From NCBI RefSeq assembly GCF_008642275.1, contig NZ_CP029189.1, positions 6,616,001 through 6,680,000 on the forward strand: a stretch of 64,000 nt of DNA, read 5' to 3'. Below are positions 1 to 8,649 of the stretch, piece after piece (position 1 is the stretch's first letter; each line of letters begins with the position of its first letter). The notes under the pieces were generated by a model that was given only the letters and a program-made list of their open reading frames with translations, ran no database searches and was not told where the DNA came from. A program made the position numbers and the translations under genes. The stretch is from Streptomyces venezuelae. GTDB taxonomy: Bacteria > Actinomycetota > Actinomycetes > Streptomycetales > Streptomycetaceae.

Positions 1-246
1 GCGCACCGTACCTCCCGCGAGAACCAGGTCGACGAACGGCATGGCCTCCCCGTCGCCGCTCCGGTCCGGTCCGGAGACCGCGTCCAGGGCCTCGTGCAGC
101 GGCAGCGGCCAGAATTCGTCCTCCCGCCACAGCCGCGTCCCCAGGGCGGCGCCGACCCGGTAGGCCGTGCTCGTCGTGTTCTCCACGACGTCCCATGTCC
201 CGTCGGACCGTTCGCGGACGGCCCAACCGGAGGACTCAGCATCCAC
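1..246 (-). CDS. Hypothetical protein, N-terminal part (runs off the window)
   Basis: The first 82 codons of a leftward gene are visible, from a GTG at 246-244 with no stop before the window edge. The peptide begins MDAESSGWAVRERSDGTWDV and is hydrophilic at first, ending in a more hydrophobic LVLAGGTVR. The start overlaps the end of the upstream oxidoreductase gene by 11 nt, which suggests translational coupling and one operon. I recognise no family in the visible part. By context it may be another enzyme or accessory protein of the same (possibly RiPP-type) cluster, but that is inference from position only. Confidence 0.6.
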   Translation of the reverse strand, partial: MDAESSGWAVRERSDGTWDVVENTTSTAYRVGAALGTRLWREDEFWPLPLHEALDAVSGPDRSGDGEAMPFVDLVLAGGTVR

Positions 247-2137
247 GTGCGTCACCCCCGTGTGCTCCGCCTGCGGGACCGGCCGTCCGGGCGCTGCCCA
301 CACCCACGAGGTAGGCCCCGTCGTGGGCGGTCCCGAGCCCGGTCAGCGGCTCCAGGAGGTGCTCCACCAGAGCCGGGCTCTGGAAGACCCCGCACGACGG
401 ATCCGCAGCCAGGCCGAGGGCGATGCGCTGAGCGTCCCGCCCGCACTGGACGAGCGCGCTCTGCCAGGACACGCCGCCGGGTTCCGTGGCGCGGGGGATC
501 AGCCAGGCGACCGCCGATATGCCCGCGGTCCACGGCTGTCCGATGGCCGCGCGCTGGATCTCGCCGGGCGTGGGCGCCGGGCCCACCCGTGCCCAGCCGC
601 CGTCGGTGCGCCGGTACGTTCCGGTCTCCAGCTCGTGGCCGGAGTGCAGCAGGCTGAGCCGGACTTCGCTCCGCACGGTCGCGAGCATCCGGAGCAGGGC
701 GTCCAGGCTCTCCCTGCCGAGCGGCCGTTCGGAGAAGGCGCGGTGGGTGCGGCGCGAGGCGAGGGCGGCGGGCAGCCGCGACCAGGGCACCGGCGGTGCC
801 GGTGCGGCCGAGGTCGTCGCCCGGTGCTTCACCGTCCGGGCCTCGGCCACTGCCTCGGCGTGCACCAGGAGGGAGGGGAACCAGCCGGACTCGATCCACG
901 GCCGTGACCGCGCCCAGAGTCCCATGGCCTCGTCGGCGGGGAGCAGGGCCCGGGCCGAGACCAGCTCCTCGACCGCTGCCGGGGACGCGCCGCTGTGCTC
1001 GCGGATCTCGGCCGGCCGGGAGGGGCGGTCACCGCGCGTACTGGGATTGGCGTAGGCGAGGGCGGTGACGGCCTCGGGCGTCAGCCTGGCCAGGCCCCGT
1101 CGTTCGGAGTGGACCTGGGCGTAGAGGCCGTCGGCGCGGGGGACGAGGGACAGGAGGGGATTGGTCCGGTACTCGGTGTCCGGGACCGTCGGCCCGCTCC
1201 CGGGCTCCGGCGGGAACTCCCCCTCCACGAGGTCCGGTTGCGCAGTGGCGAGGAGCATCCCGAGAACCGGATCCGGCCCCGTGAAGGACGGCATCGAGAG
1301 CCAGGCGGTGGACCAGCCGGTGGCGTGCACGGCCAGGTCGAGCGTTTCCAGGACGTGACCGGCGTCGATGAGGACGGGCCGGAAGGCCCGCACGTCCCGG
1401 TAGCGCCACATGGCGCGCTCGACGTGGCTGGAGACGACGAACGCCACGCCGGTGGGCGGGAGGGAAGCCGTCACCGGGAATCCGGCCTCCGCGCGGATCA
1501 GCGTGTGGCGGTCGCCGTCGTACCACCACGATCCCCGTAACCGGTCCGGCCACCCGGCGCCGATGACCACGCCGAGATCCGTGGGGTGCCGGGCACCGCC
1601 GGAAGGGCTGGTCTTGAGGACGATGGGGCCGTGCCGCCCCTGTCGCCGGCCGGTGATGCGGCCGGCCGCGGCCAGCCACGAGGCCAGGAGGCCGACGTCG
1701 GGAACGGTACGGGGGCCGGAGGGCAGCGGTGCATCGGGCAGTTCGGTGACCGGGCCGGGGCGCGGGGTCGTGACGGGTGGCGGCGCGCCGTTCGCCGCGT
1801 AGCCGTCCATGAGTGCCCGGTCCGCCTCGTGGCTCGTTTCGACGCTGTAGTCCAGGAAGGGGTAGTCGAGGTTCAGGCGGCGGTAGTGGGCGAGGAAGTC
1901 CGGTGGCTCCGGGCTCTCCCAGGCATCCGAGATGCCGAGGGCCTTCGCGGCCGCGGTGAACTCCTCGCTCGCCTCGCGCTCCTCGCCGCGGGCGATCCAG
2001 GACAGCAGCGCGCACTCCCGGTCCTTGCCGGAAAGGACGTACGCCTTGCGGGTCGCGGCGTCGACGGAGACCCATCGAGCGTCGGCCTGTATCTGGGGAG
2101 CCATGGTCCGTGCGGGAAATATGCGAACCCTGTCCAT
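236..2137 (-). CDS. SagB/ThcOx-type nitroreductase-fold oxidoreductase (two-domain)
   Basis: 633 aa. Two nitroreductase-like halves are visible: residues about 150-330 (KTSPSGGARHPTDLGVVIGA, the SagB-type S-x-GAxxP region, then a VERAMWRYRD stretch) and about 440-620 (LASRRTHRAFSERPLGRESL, then a C-terminal GLAADPSCGVF segment). This tandem layout is seen in SagB/ThcOx family FMN-dependent dehydrogenases, which oxidise azolines to azoles in some thiazole/oxazole-modified peptides. The start at 2137 is preceded by AGGAGG 11 nt upstream. The gene lies 78 nt after a small protein gene, with a hairpin between, and overlaps the next CDS. No YcaO cyclodehydratase is in the window, so the pathway is inferred. 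It could also act on another substrate. Confidence 0.72.
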   Translation of the reverse strand: MDRVRIFPARTMAPQIQADARWVSVDAATRKAYVLSGKDRECALLSWIARGEEREASEEFTAAAKALGISDAWESPEPPDFLAHYRRLNLDYPFLDYSVETSHEADRALMDGYAANGAPPPVTTPRPGPVTELPDAPLPSGPRTVPDVGLLASWLAAAGRITGRRQGRHGPIVLKTSPSGGARHPTDLGVVIGAGWPDRLRGSWWYDGDRHTLIRAEAGFPVTASLPPTGVAFVVSSHVERAMWRYRDVRAFRPVLIDAGHVLETLDLAVHATGWSTAWLSMPSFTGPDPVLGMLLATAQPDLVEGEFPPEPGSGPTVPDTEYRTNPLLSLVPRADGLYAQVHSERRGLARLTPEAVTALAYANPSTRGDRPSRPAEIREHSGASPAAVEELVSARALLPADEAMGLWARSRPWIESGWFPSLLVHAEAVAEARTVKHRATTSAAPAPPVPWSRLPAALASRRTHRAFSERPLGRESLDALLRMLATVRSEVRLSLLHSGHELETGTYRRTDGGWARVGPAPTPGEIQRAAIGQPWTAGISAVAWLIPRATEPGGVSWQSALVQCGRDAQRIALGLAADPSCGVFQSPALVEHLLEPLTGLGTAHDGAYLVGVGSARTAGPAGGAHGGDARGC

Positions 2138-2177
2138 CTGGTGAGAGTCCTCCTGAGTGCCGGATGGGGAACGCGGC

Positions 2178-2208
2178 GGGCCCGCGGCAGCCGCGCTGCC
2201 GCGGGCCC
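2178..2208 (-). terminator. Strong intergenic hairpin (terminator or attenuator)
   Basis: Perfect inverted repeat with arms 2178-2190 and 2196-2208 (13 bp, all G/C but one pair) and a 5-nt loop. It sits in the 78-nt gap between the small protein gene (2216-2584) and the SagB-like gene. There is no clear T-tract. Its place between a small gene and an enzyme gene fits partial termination or mRNA 3'-end stabilisation, as is common after RiPP precursor genes. Confidence 0.6.
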
Positions 2209-2215
2209 CGGAACC

Positions 2216-2584
2216 TCAGGAGCTGTTCTGGACGAGGGCGCGGCGGAACAGGGGAACCGCGGAGTAGATGCCGGCGCTCGCGTCGGGCATGGAGAACCAC
2301 ACGGCGTCCGCCGGCGGCCGGGTGTCGGCCGCGAAGCGCTCCAGGGCGGAGCGGGTCAGCAGCCACCGGCGGTCGCCGTCGGGGTCGGAGATCAGGATGG
2401 AGGGGTCGGCCGAGCCGGTGCCCGCGACGACGGGGACCTGCTCGCACAGGGTCTTCGAGGGGAGGACGAACACGACGTCGGCACCTTCGCCGAGCCGGGC
2501 CGGATCGACCGTGAACTCGCCCAGGAGTTCAGGGTCGAGCAGGTAGGTGGCGTCCTTTCCGGGGTCTTGCACCGCGATCTTCAC
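2216..2584 (-). CDS. Small protein upstream of SagB-like gene (possible RiPP precursor or accessory)
   Basis: 122 aa from a GTG at 2584, chosen because GGAAGG lies 5 nt upstream. The peptide starts MKIAVQDPGKDATYLLDPEL, is acidic in its first half and ends SAVPLFRRALVQNSS. It has a single cysteine (TLCEQV) and no signal peptide or membrane segment. It is too long and too poor in Cys/Ser/Thr at the C terminus for a classical TOMM precursor, though position and the hairpin after it are typical of precursor genes. It could equally be a leader-binding or substrate-like accessory protein. I do not recognise the family, and in-frame upstream extension is possible. Confidence 0.55.
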   Translation of the reverse strand: MKIAVQDPGKDATYLLDPELLGEFTVDPARLGEGADVVFVLPSKTLCEQVPVVAGTGSADPSILISDPDGDRRWLLTRSALERFAADTRPPADAVWFSMPDASAGIYSAVPLFRRALVQNSS

Positions 2585-2883
2585 AGGCACCTTCCACAGG
2601 TCGGCCGCGGGGTCTGGTGGATCCAGCACCGCCGCGGGGTGGTTGCGTGATGTGTCGGCAGTGGACCGGAGCTTCGGTTGCACGGCACACATGGGCCATC
2701 GATCCGGATGCGCTCCGTCCAACCGGTCGCAGTGCACACGTGTGGTGACTCACCGTCACAGGGTCGAGACTCTAGTACGGACGTCCGCACCTTGTGCAGT
2801 GCATTGGGCGCCCTTATCCGGCATGGCCGGAATCCTTCCGGGCGGGGTCGCGGTGAACGGCCCGGCTCCGGGGGCCCGTACAC
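2585..2883. other. Gene-free leader region of the leftward small-protein/SagB operon
   Basis: About 300 bp between the bidirectional terminator (2884-2932) and the small-protein start. It should hold the promoter of the leftward operon, but I could not fix a convincing -35/-10 pair and no other gene is evident. Confidence 0.4.
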
Positions 2884-2932
2884 GCAGAACGGCGTTGCCG
2901 ACCCCCTGTGGAGGTCGGCAACGCCGTTCTGC
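2884..2932 (-). terminator. Terminator downstream of valS
   Basis: Perfect 20-bp inverted repeat, arms 2884-2903 and 2913-2932, with a 9-nt loop. It begins 14 nt past the valS stop. Symmetry suggests it could act in both directions and insulate valS from the leftward operon beyond it. Confidence 0.85.
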
Positions 2933-2946
2933 TGTTTCCGTGCGAA

Positions 2947-5499
2947 CTACATGACGATCTCGTAGGCGAGAAGCTCACTTTCGGCCACTTCGAGATCCAT
3001 CTCGCCGATGTTTCCGGCCGACTGCACGTCTCCGCTCACCTGGCGAAGACCGGCCAGCAGCGGAGCGGGACCACGCGCCGAGAGCCTGCCCACCTCGGCC
3101 CTCATGGAGACCTGAGCGGCGCTCTTGGCCTTCCGGATGGCGGTGATGGCCTCGGCGGCGATGTCCAGAAGCTGGGGGTCCCCCTTCAGGAACTGCTCCC
3201 GGAGATCCGTCCCGCTGGGCCACTGGGCCTGGTGCACGGAGCCCTCCTGCCACCAGCTCCACGCCTCTTCGGTCGCGAACGGCACGAACGGCGCGAGGAG
3301 CCGCAGCAGGGTCGACAGTGCCGTCGACAGCGCCGCCTGCGCGGACGCGGCGGCCTCCTCGCCCCCACCTCCGTAGGCGCGGCTCTTCACCAGCTCCACG
3401 TAGTCGTCGCAGAACGCCCAGAAGCACCGCTCGATCGTTTCGAGGGCGCGGGCGTAGTCGTACGCCTCCAGCTGGGCCGTCGCCTCGTCCACGACGTCGG
3501 CGAGCCGTGCGAGCAGGGCCTGGTCCAGCGGATTGGTCACCGCGGCACGCCGTTCGCCCACCCCGAGGCCGAGCACGAACTTCGACACGTTGAGGATCTT
3601 GATGGCCAGCCGCCGGCCGATCTTCATCTGGCCGATCTCGAAGGCGGTGTCCGTTCCCGGCCGCGCCGACACGGCCCAGTACCGCACCGCGTCCGACCCG
3701 TGCTGGTCCAGAAGGTCCAGCGGGGTGACGACGTTGCCCTTCGACTTGGACATCTTCTTGCGGTCGGGGTCGAGGATCCAGCCGCTGATCGCGGCATGCG
3801 CCCAGGGGAGCGCGTCGTGCTCCAGCTCGGCCCGGGCGACGGTGGAGAACAGCCAGGTGCGGATGATCTCGTGGGCCTGCGGGCGCAGGTCCATCGGGAA
3901 GACGCGGCGGAAGAGGTCGTCGTCGTGACCCCAGCCGCCCGCGATCTGCGGCGTCAGCGAGGACGTCGCCCAGGTGTCCATCACGTCCGGGTCACCGGAG
4001 AAGCCGCCCGGCACGTCCCGCTGGTCCGCGGTGAACCCGGGCGGGGTGTCACTGCTGGGGTCCACGGGCAGCGCGTCCTGCGACGGCACGATCAGCTCGT
4101 CGGTCGGGTTGCCGTCGGCGTCCAGCTGGTACCACACCGGAACGGGCACGCCGAAGTAGCGCTGCCGGCTGATCAGCCAGTCCCCGGCGAGTCCCTCCAC
4201 CCAGGACTGGTACCGGTTGCGCATGTGCTCGGGGTGCCAGTTCAGCTCCTGGCCGCGCTCCAGCAGCTTTTGCCGGAGTTCTGCGTCACGTCCGCCGTTG
4301 CGCAGGTACCACTGGCGGCTGGTGACGATCTCGAGCGGCTTGTCGCCCTTCTCGTAGAACTTGACCATGTGGTTGAAGGGCCGCGGCTCGCCGACGAGGC
4401 TGCCGTCCGCGCGGAGCAGCTCCACCAGGCGTTCACGGGCCGTGTGCGGGGTCGCCCCGGCGAGCCGGTCGTACGCGGCCCGCGCCGCGTCGGACTCCAG
4501 CGCGGCCGGTGCCTCGCGCACGAAGCGGCCGTCCCGCCCGATCACCGAACGGGTGGGGAGGTCCAGCTCGCGCCACCACACCACGTCGGTGGTGTCGCCG
4601 AAGGTGCAGATCATCGCTGCGCCCGTGCCCTTTTCGGGGTCGGCCAGCCGGTGGGCCAGCACGGGCACCTCGACACCGAAGACCGGAGTCCGCACCGTGG
4701 TGCCGAACAGCTTCCGGTAGCGCTCGTCGTCCGGATGCGCCACGACGGCCACACAGGCGGGCAGCAGCTCGGGGCGCGTCGTGGCGATCTCCAGTGCCGG
4801 CCCCTCCTCCGCCCTGAACAGCAGGTGGTGGTAGGCGCTGGGGCGCTCGCGGTCCTCCAGCTCGGCCTGGGCGACCGCGGTCTGGAACGTCACGTCCCAC
4901 AGCGTCGGGGCCTCGGCCTGGTACGCCTCGCCGCGGGCGAGGTTGGCGAGGAAGGCGCGCTGGGAGATGGCCCGCGCCCGGCTGTCGATGGTCTGGTAGG
5001 TGTGGTTCCAGTCGACGGACAGCCCCAGCCGGCGCCACAGGCTCTCGAAGACCTTCTCGTCCTCCACCGTGAGCCGTTCGCACAGCTCGATGAAGTTGCG
5101 ACGGGACACCGGGATCTGCTGCTTGCCCGGAGACGCGGGCGGAGCGAAGTCCGGTTCGTAGGGCAGCGAGGGGTCGCACCGGACGCCGAAGTAGTTCTGC
5201 ACGCGACGCTCGGTCGGCAGGCCGTTGTCGTCCCAGCCCATCGGGTAGAAGACGGCCTTGCCGCGCATGCGGTGGAAGCGGGCGAGAGCGTCCGTCTGGG
5301 TGTACGAGAACACGTGTCCGACGTGGAGCGAGCCGCTCACCGTGGGCGGGGGCGTGTCGATCGAGTACACCCGCTCCCGTGGTGCGGTGCGGTCGAATAC
5401 GTATACGCCCTGCTCGTCCCAGGTCGGAGCCCATTTGGCCTCAAGGCCGTCGAGTGTGGGCTTGTCGGGTACGCCCTGGCGAGGAGATGCGGTCGTCAT
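2947..5499 (-). CDS. valS: Valine--tRNA ligase
   Basis: 850 aa class I aminoacyl-tRNA synthetase charging tRNA-Val. The HIGH-type motif is HVGH at residues 59-62, within PPPTVSGSLHVGHVFSYTQ, and KMSKSKGN lies near residues 580-587. The CP1 editing insert and anticodon-binding domain are complete, ending near the C terminus at AYEIVM. It is shorter than the about 950-aa E. coli enzyme because the C-terminal coiled coil is reduced, as in the archaeal-like or type 2 ValRS of actinobacteria. The ATG at 5499 fits the family start. It is monocistronic, with a strong terminator downstream. It sits near a possible biosynthetic operon, so a second resistance-type copy cannot be excluded without the whole genome. 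Confidence 0.95.
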   Translation of the reverse strand: MTTASPRQGVPDKPTLDGLEAKWAPTWDEQGVYVFDRTAPRERVYSIDTPPPTVSGSLHVGHVFSYTQTDALARFHRMRGKAVFYPMGWDDNGLPTERRVQNYFGVRCDPSLPYEPDFAPPASPGKQQIPVSRRNFIELCERLTVEDEKVFESLWRRLGLSVDWNHTYQTIDSRARAISQRAFLANLARGEAYQAEAPTLWDVTFQTAVAQAELEDRERPSAYHHLLFRAEEGPALEIATTRPELLPACVAVVAHPDDERYRKLFGTTVRTPVFGVEVPVLAHRLADPEKGTGAAMICTFGDTTDVVWWRELDLPTRSVIGRDGRFVREAPAALESDAARAAYDRLAGATPHTARERLVELLRADGSLVGEPRPFNHMVKFYEKGDKPLEIVTSRQWYLRNGGRDAELRQKLLERGQELNWHPEHMRNRYQSWVEGLAGDWLISRQRYFGVPVPVWYQLDADGNPTDELIVPSQDALPVDPSSDTPPGFTADQRDVPGGFSGDPDVMDTWATSSLTPQIAGGWGHDDDLFRRVFPMDLRPQAHEIIRTWLFSTVARAELEHDALPWAHAAISGWILDPDRKKMSKSKGNVVTPLDLLDQHGSDAVRYWAVSARPGTDTAFEIGQMKIGRRLAIKILNVSKFVLGLGVGERRAAVTNPLDQALLARLADVVDEATAQLEAYDYARALETIERCFWAFCDDYVELVKSRAYGGGGEEAAASAQAALSTALSTLLRLLAPFVPFATEEAWSWWQEGSVHQAQWPSGTDLREQFLKGDPQLLDIAAEAITAIRKAKSAAQVSMRAEVGRLSARGPAPLLAGLRQVSGDVQSAGNIGEMDLEVAESELLAYEIVM

Positions 5500-5645
5500 G
5501 ACGGTAGATGGTATCGGGCCGAGTGGTGTGGTAATTCACTTGCCGAACAGCCGAGTTCAGGCCATATATGACTATCGGACGAGAGCGGTACGCGAATACG
5601 CCGTCAGGCCGATGAGACCTCAGGCCCATCAGGCCCATCAGGCCT

Positions 5646-6317
5646 TCAGGCCGCCGGTCCGGTGTCGTCGTCAGTGGCCAGGCCGAACAGTTGCAGGCAG
5701 GGGAGCAGCCCGATGATCTCGGTGTCCTTGGCGAGAGCCGGCCGCCACATATCTCGGGGTAGCCGAAGCCGCTGCATGATCACGACTTCCCCGCGCACCA
5801 CCCTCCGCTCGATTCCGTCGGGGACGTATCCGAGCTTGCGGGACACGGCCAGGGAAGGCGCGTTGTCGGCGAACGCGCCCGTCGTCGCCTCCTCGGCGCC
5901 GAGCCCGGTAAAGGCCAGATGGAGCACGGCAGCCCGCATTTCCGTCCCTATGCCCTGGCTCTGGTGCGACAGCCCGAGCCACGACGCCGTGTTCACCTCT
6001 CGTGCCGGCGTGAAGCGCCGGGCCGCCATGGCCTGGATGCCCACGGGCCGGCCGCCGAGGAAGACGGCCAGATTGAGGGACCAGTCGTCCGGCCTCCAGT
6101 TTCCGAGCCTCAGCCAGTGGTGCTGGACCACCGAACGGGCGCGCTCGGTCCCGGGCAGGTCGGTCCAGCCACTGCTGAACGGCATCTGGGAGGGGTCGTG
6201 AACGCCGTCGCGTGCGAGATCGGCCAGTGCTGCCAGCTCGTCCGATCGAGGCAGGCGCAGCTCCAGGCGGGGCGTCGTCAGCCGCAGACCGAGCAGTGGC
6301 CAGTAGTCGATCAGCAC
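5646..6317 (-). CDS. GNAT family N-acetyltransferase (RimJ/RimL-like)
   Basis: About 223 aa if started at the GTG at 6317. That start was chosen because the paralogue at 13904-14539 also begins about ten residues before its LTTADLVLRLP segment, matching LTTPRLELRLP here. The reading frame stays open upstream to 6449. RimL-like features are visible: the SVVQHHW region, the acetyl-CoA loop HQSQGIGTEMRAA (Q-x-x-G-x-G/A type), FADNAPSLAVSRKLGY and a terminal strand. It likely transfers acetyl from acetyl-CoA to an amine, with target unknown. It is transcribed away from the GNAT gene at 6460. GC-clamped short direct repeats (gcccatcag) lie just downstream. Confidence 0.85.
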   Translation of the reverse strand: MLIDYWPLLGLRLTTPRLELRLPRSDELAALADLARDGVHDPSQMPFSSGWTDLPGTERARSVVQHHWLRLGNWRPDDWSLNLAVFLGGRPVGIQAMAARRFTPAREVNTASWLGLSHQSQGIGTEMRAAVLHLAFTGLGAEEATTGAFADNAPSLAVSRKLGYVPDGIERRVVRGEVVIMQRLRLPRDMWRPALAKDTEIIGLLPCLQLFGLATDDDTGPAA

Positions 6318-6459
6318 GATCCAGTCTGACCACAGGCGCTTGCGAGGGGCCACTCCGCTTAGACCCAACGGGCGGAGCCCGCGTCGTCGGCCGGTCTCCT
6401 CGACCGGATCTCCGGGATGATCGAGACACGCCAATCGAACAGACGGCAAAGGAGCAAGG

Positions 6460-6969
6460 ATGCAGCTACGTGATGTCCGGTTCGGTGATGTGGACGCCTA
6501 TGTTCGTATGCGGTGCGACCCGGCCATGATGGCCGATCTCGGTGGGCCGCTTCCTCGCGAAGGAATGGAGGAGAAGGTCCGTCGCGATGTGCGGAACGCG
6601 GAATCCGGCACTCAGTGGATCAAGATGATCGTTCTCGACGAGATGGCTCCCGGAGAAACGGCGGGAACCGTCACCCTTTGGTCCCACGCGGAGGACGGCG
6701 AGCAGATTTCCGAGATCGGCTGGATGGTCCTGCCGGAGTTCCAGGGACGTGGAGTGGGGAAGCAGGCCGTCCGCGCACTGGTGGAGCTCGCCCGGGACGA
6801 CGGCCGATGGGGGCTGGTCCATGCGTTCCCGGCGACAGCGAACGCCCCCTCGAACGGGATATGCCGCTCACTGGGATTCCGGTTCCTCGAAGAACGGGAC
6901 GTGGCCTTCGCCGACCGCGTCCTGCGGACCAGCCACTGGGTCATTGACCCGCGTTCAGTACGGGTCTGA
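6460..6969 (+). CDS. GNAT family N-acetyltransferase
   Basis: 169 aa, starting MQLRDVRFGDVDAYVRMRCD, with an AAAGGAG ribosome site about 7 nt before the ATG. The core GNAT fold is clear: EIGWMVLPEFQGRGVGKQAV carries beta-4 and the Q/R-x-x-G-x-G/A pyrophosphate loop at about residues 86-105, followed by NAPSNGICRSLGFRFLEE. It resembles RimJ/L-type or aminoglycoside-type acetyltransferases, but the substrate cannot be read from sequence. It is divergent from the unrelated GNAT at 5646-6317 across about 140 bp. Confidence 0.88.
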   Translation: MQLRDVRFGDVDAYVRMRCDPAMMADLGGPLPREGMEEKVRRDVRNAESGTQWIKMIVLDEMAPGETAGTVTLWSHAEDGEQISEIGWMVLPEFQGRGVGKQAVRALVELARDDGRWGLVHAFPATANAPSNGICRSLGFRFLEERDVAFADRVLRTSHWVIDPRSVRV

Positions 6970-7028
6970 CGGCTCACACGGCACCGGGCGGCATCCACGA
7001 AGCGCCGGTGCCGGCCGTCACCGTGACG

Positions 7029-7856
7029 TCAGCCGGTTCGCGCAGTCCCTGCCGCGTGCCACGCCTCGGCGAGGGCCCGCACGGTGGGCAGACGGTCGGC
7101 CGGCTCCACTGCGGTCGCCTCCGCGATGACGGCCAACTGGGCCGGGGTTCCGCGCCACTGCGTCTCCTGGTCGCCGGCGTCGAGCAGGATGCGCAGCGCC
7201 CGGCCGAGGTTGAAGACGGTGGTGCGGATGTCGATGAGGGAGCCGCGTACGAACTCCTCGGGAGCCATGTAGCGGCTGGAACCGGGGAGCCGGTCGGCTT
7301 CCAGCGTGAACGGTCCGGGGCGGTACTCGTCCAGGTCGCACAGGACCATGCGGTGCCGGTCGAAGTCGTACAGCATGCATCCGTCGTACAGGTCGACGGC
7401 CACGTATCCGGCATCCTCGACAGCCAGATGGGCGCTGACGATCGCATCGAGGGCGGCGATCACGTGCACCAGCGGCTGGGCCCGGAACCTCGCCATGGGG
7501 CTGCCGGGAGCGCTCCGTCCGCCGTGCCGTGACCGGGTCGGATGGTAGAGGACCTCACCGTCCGTCCACGGGTGGACGAGCACAGGGCTGACGGCCGTGG
7601 TGAAGGAATGCGTCAGGGGCACGATCGCCGCATGCGCGACGGCCCGGTGGACGGACATCGCCCGGTGCAGCGACGCGACGCCTTGGGGCGTCGATGCGGT
7701 CTTCACGAACCAGCGCTGCCCCGACGCCGTCAGCAGCCCGTACGAGACGCAGCCGGAGTCCTGGTCGTCGAACCGCCGGAACACGGTGCCCAACCGGTCC
7801 AGCAGGGGCTCTAGCTCGGGGGTGTGCGTCACGTCCTGGAACGGGTGCGTCGTCAT
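7029..7856 (-). CDS. Protein kinase-like / APH-type phosphotransferase
   Basis: 275 aa from an ATG at 7856 (MTTHPFQDVTHTPELEPLLD). Kinase landmarks appear in order. There is a lysine in RWFVKTAS, and a catalytic-loop-like VDLYDGCMLYD with an aspartate but no HRD histidine. A metal-binding CDLDEY follows in place of DFG, then RYMAPEEF, the activation/APE segment of Hanks-type kinases, and VFNLGRALRILL (helix F). A small-molecule or protein kinase role is likely. It is divergently oriented to the Trypco1/trypsin-STAND-WD40 genes, with 432 bp between, so co-function is possible but unproven. The antisense reading frame upstream is a shadow and was not used to extend it. Confidence 0.75.
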   Translation of the reverse strand: MTTHPFQDVTHTPELEPLLDRLGTVFRRFDDQDSGCVSYGLLTASGQRWFVKTASTPQGVASLHRAMSVHRAVAHAAIVPLTHSFTTAVSPVLVHPWTDGEVLYHPTRSRHGGRSAPGSPMARFRAQPLVHVIAALDAIVSAHLAVEDAGYVAVDLYDGCMLYDFDRHRMVLCDLDEYRPGPFTLEADRLPGSSRYMAPEEFVRGSLIDIRTTVFNLGRALRILLDAGDQETQWRGTPAQLAVIAEATAVEPADRLPTVRALAEAWHAAGTARTG

Positions 7857-8288
7857 CACCGCAATGGTGTCACCCCGCGCGCCGACGGGCGGCGCAGGAG
7901 GCGCCCGCCGCCTTCGCCGAAGTCGCCCTTGAGTCTCTCGACGAGGCCTGCGGGGACGCGTTGCGGTGGGCCGCGGTGGAGACCGGGACCGTCGGGGGCA
8001 TGTGGAGTCCACGGCCTTGCTGCGGCGGCGGCGCCCTCCCGGACCCGCGCGCAGGGTGCCTCGCACGCTGGGCGCCCGGGACCGTGCAGCAGCCCGGGTG
8101 GCCCAGTCCGAGGTGCGCCGCCTGCCGAGCATGAGGATGCTGGCTGAGACCGGAGCGGGCCGGCCGTCACCGGCGCAGAGGGCTTGAACGTCCGCGTCAG
8201 CCGCGGCAAGCCGCCCGGGGCGGCGGAGGCCGACGTGACCAGCCGGTTCCCGGCGTACGGCCCCAACAGGTCGGGCCGAGGAGGAATT
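7857..8288. other. Divergent intergenic region before the conflict-system operon
   Basis: 432 bp without a convincing gene. It must contain promoters for the leftward kinase-like gene and the rightward Trypco1 operon. The Trypco1 reading frame is open back to 8184, but codon use and the ribosome site favour the start at 8289. I see no obvious palindrome or RNA structure. Confidence 0.4.
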
Positions 8289-8645
8289 GTGGCAGCTCTG
8301 ACTCGGATCCCGTTGGACGGCGGAGGCTACGTTCTGATCGAGGCTCCGGACGGGCCGGACGGGCCGGACGGGCCGGTCAAGGCCGGACGCGTCCGCGACG
8401 CGGTCCGTGAGCTGCCGGGAACCCTGCAAGAGGCACTGGAGCCGGTCACCGGGGCCGCGCGTGCCACGCTCGAACAGTTGCGCAAAGTCAGGTCGGACGA
8501 GATCACGGTGGAGTTCGGAGTCGACCTCGCGGTCGAAGCCGGGGCCGTGATCACCAAGACCGGCGCCCACTGCCACCTGAAGGTGACCGTCAAGTGGAAG
8601 CGCAACGGCCTCGACCAACCGCATGGCGATGAGATGACGGGCTGA
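8289..8645 (+). CDS. Trypco1 (CU044_2847-family) protein, partner of trypsin-STAND protein
   Basis: 118 aa from GTG 8289, with a GAGGAGG ribosome site 4 nt upstream. The start MAALTRIPLDGGGYVLIEAP, the central LPGTLQEALEPVTGAARATL helix and the C-terminal EITVEFGVDLAVEAGAVITK strand pair are the hallmarks of the trypsin-co-occurring domain 1 family. Established knowledge: such proteins are encoded next to trypsin-like peptidases in predicted NTP-dependent conflict systems. Here it lies 4 nt upstream of exactly such a gene, so the two are translationally linked. A GPDGPDGPDGP-type tandem (gacgggccg units) near residue 20 looks repeat-expanded. Its molecular role (substrate or inhibitor of the protease, or sensor) is unknown. 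Confidence 0.85.
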   Translation: MAALTRIPLDGGGYVLIEAPDGPDGPDGPVKAGRVRDAVRELPGTLQEALEPVTGAARATLEQLRKVRSDEITVEFGVDLAVEAGAVITKTGAHCHLKVTVKWKRNGLDQPHGDEMTG

Positions 8646-8649
8646 TCCA

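Noticed and set aside
2908..5571. 887-codon open frame on the plus strand opposite valS
   Set aside because: Exactly antisense to an intact valS with all motifs; the product is low-complexity (Gly/Arg/His-rich) with no family match. High GC keeps antisense frames open.
5500..5645. T-box leader before valS
   Set aside because: Only 146 bp, and no T-box sequence (UGGN-type bulge region) could be found.
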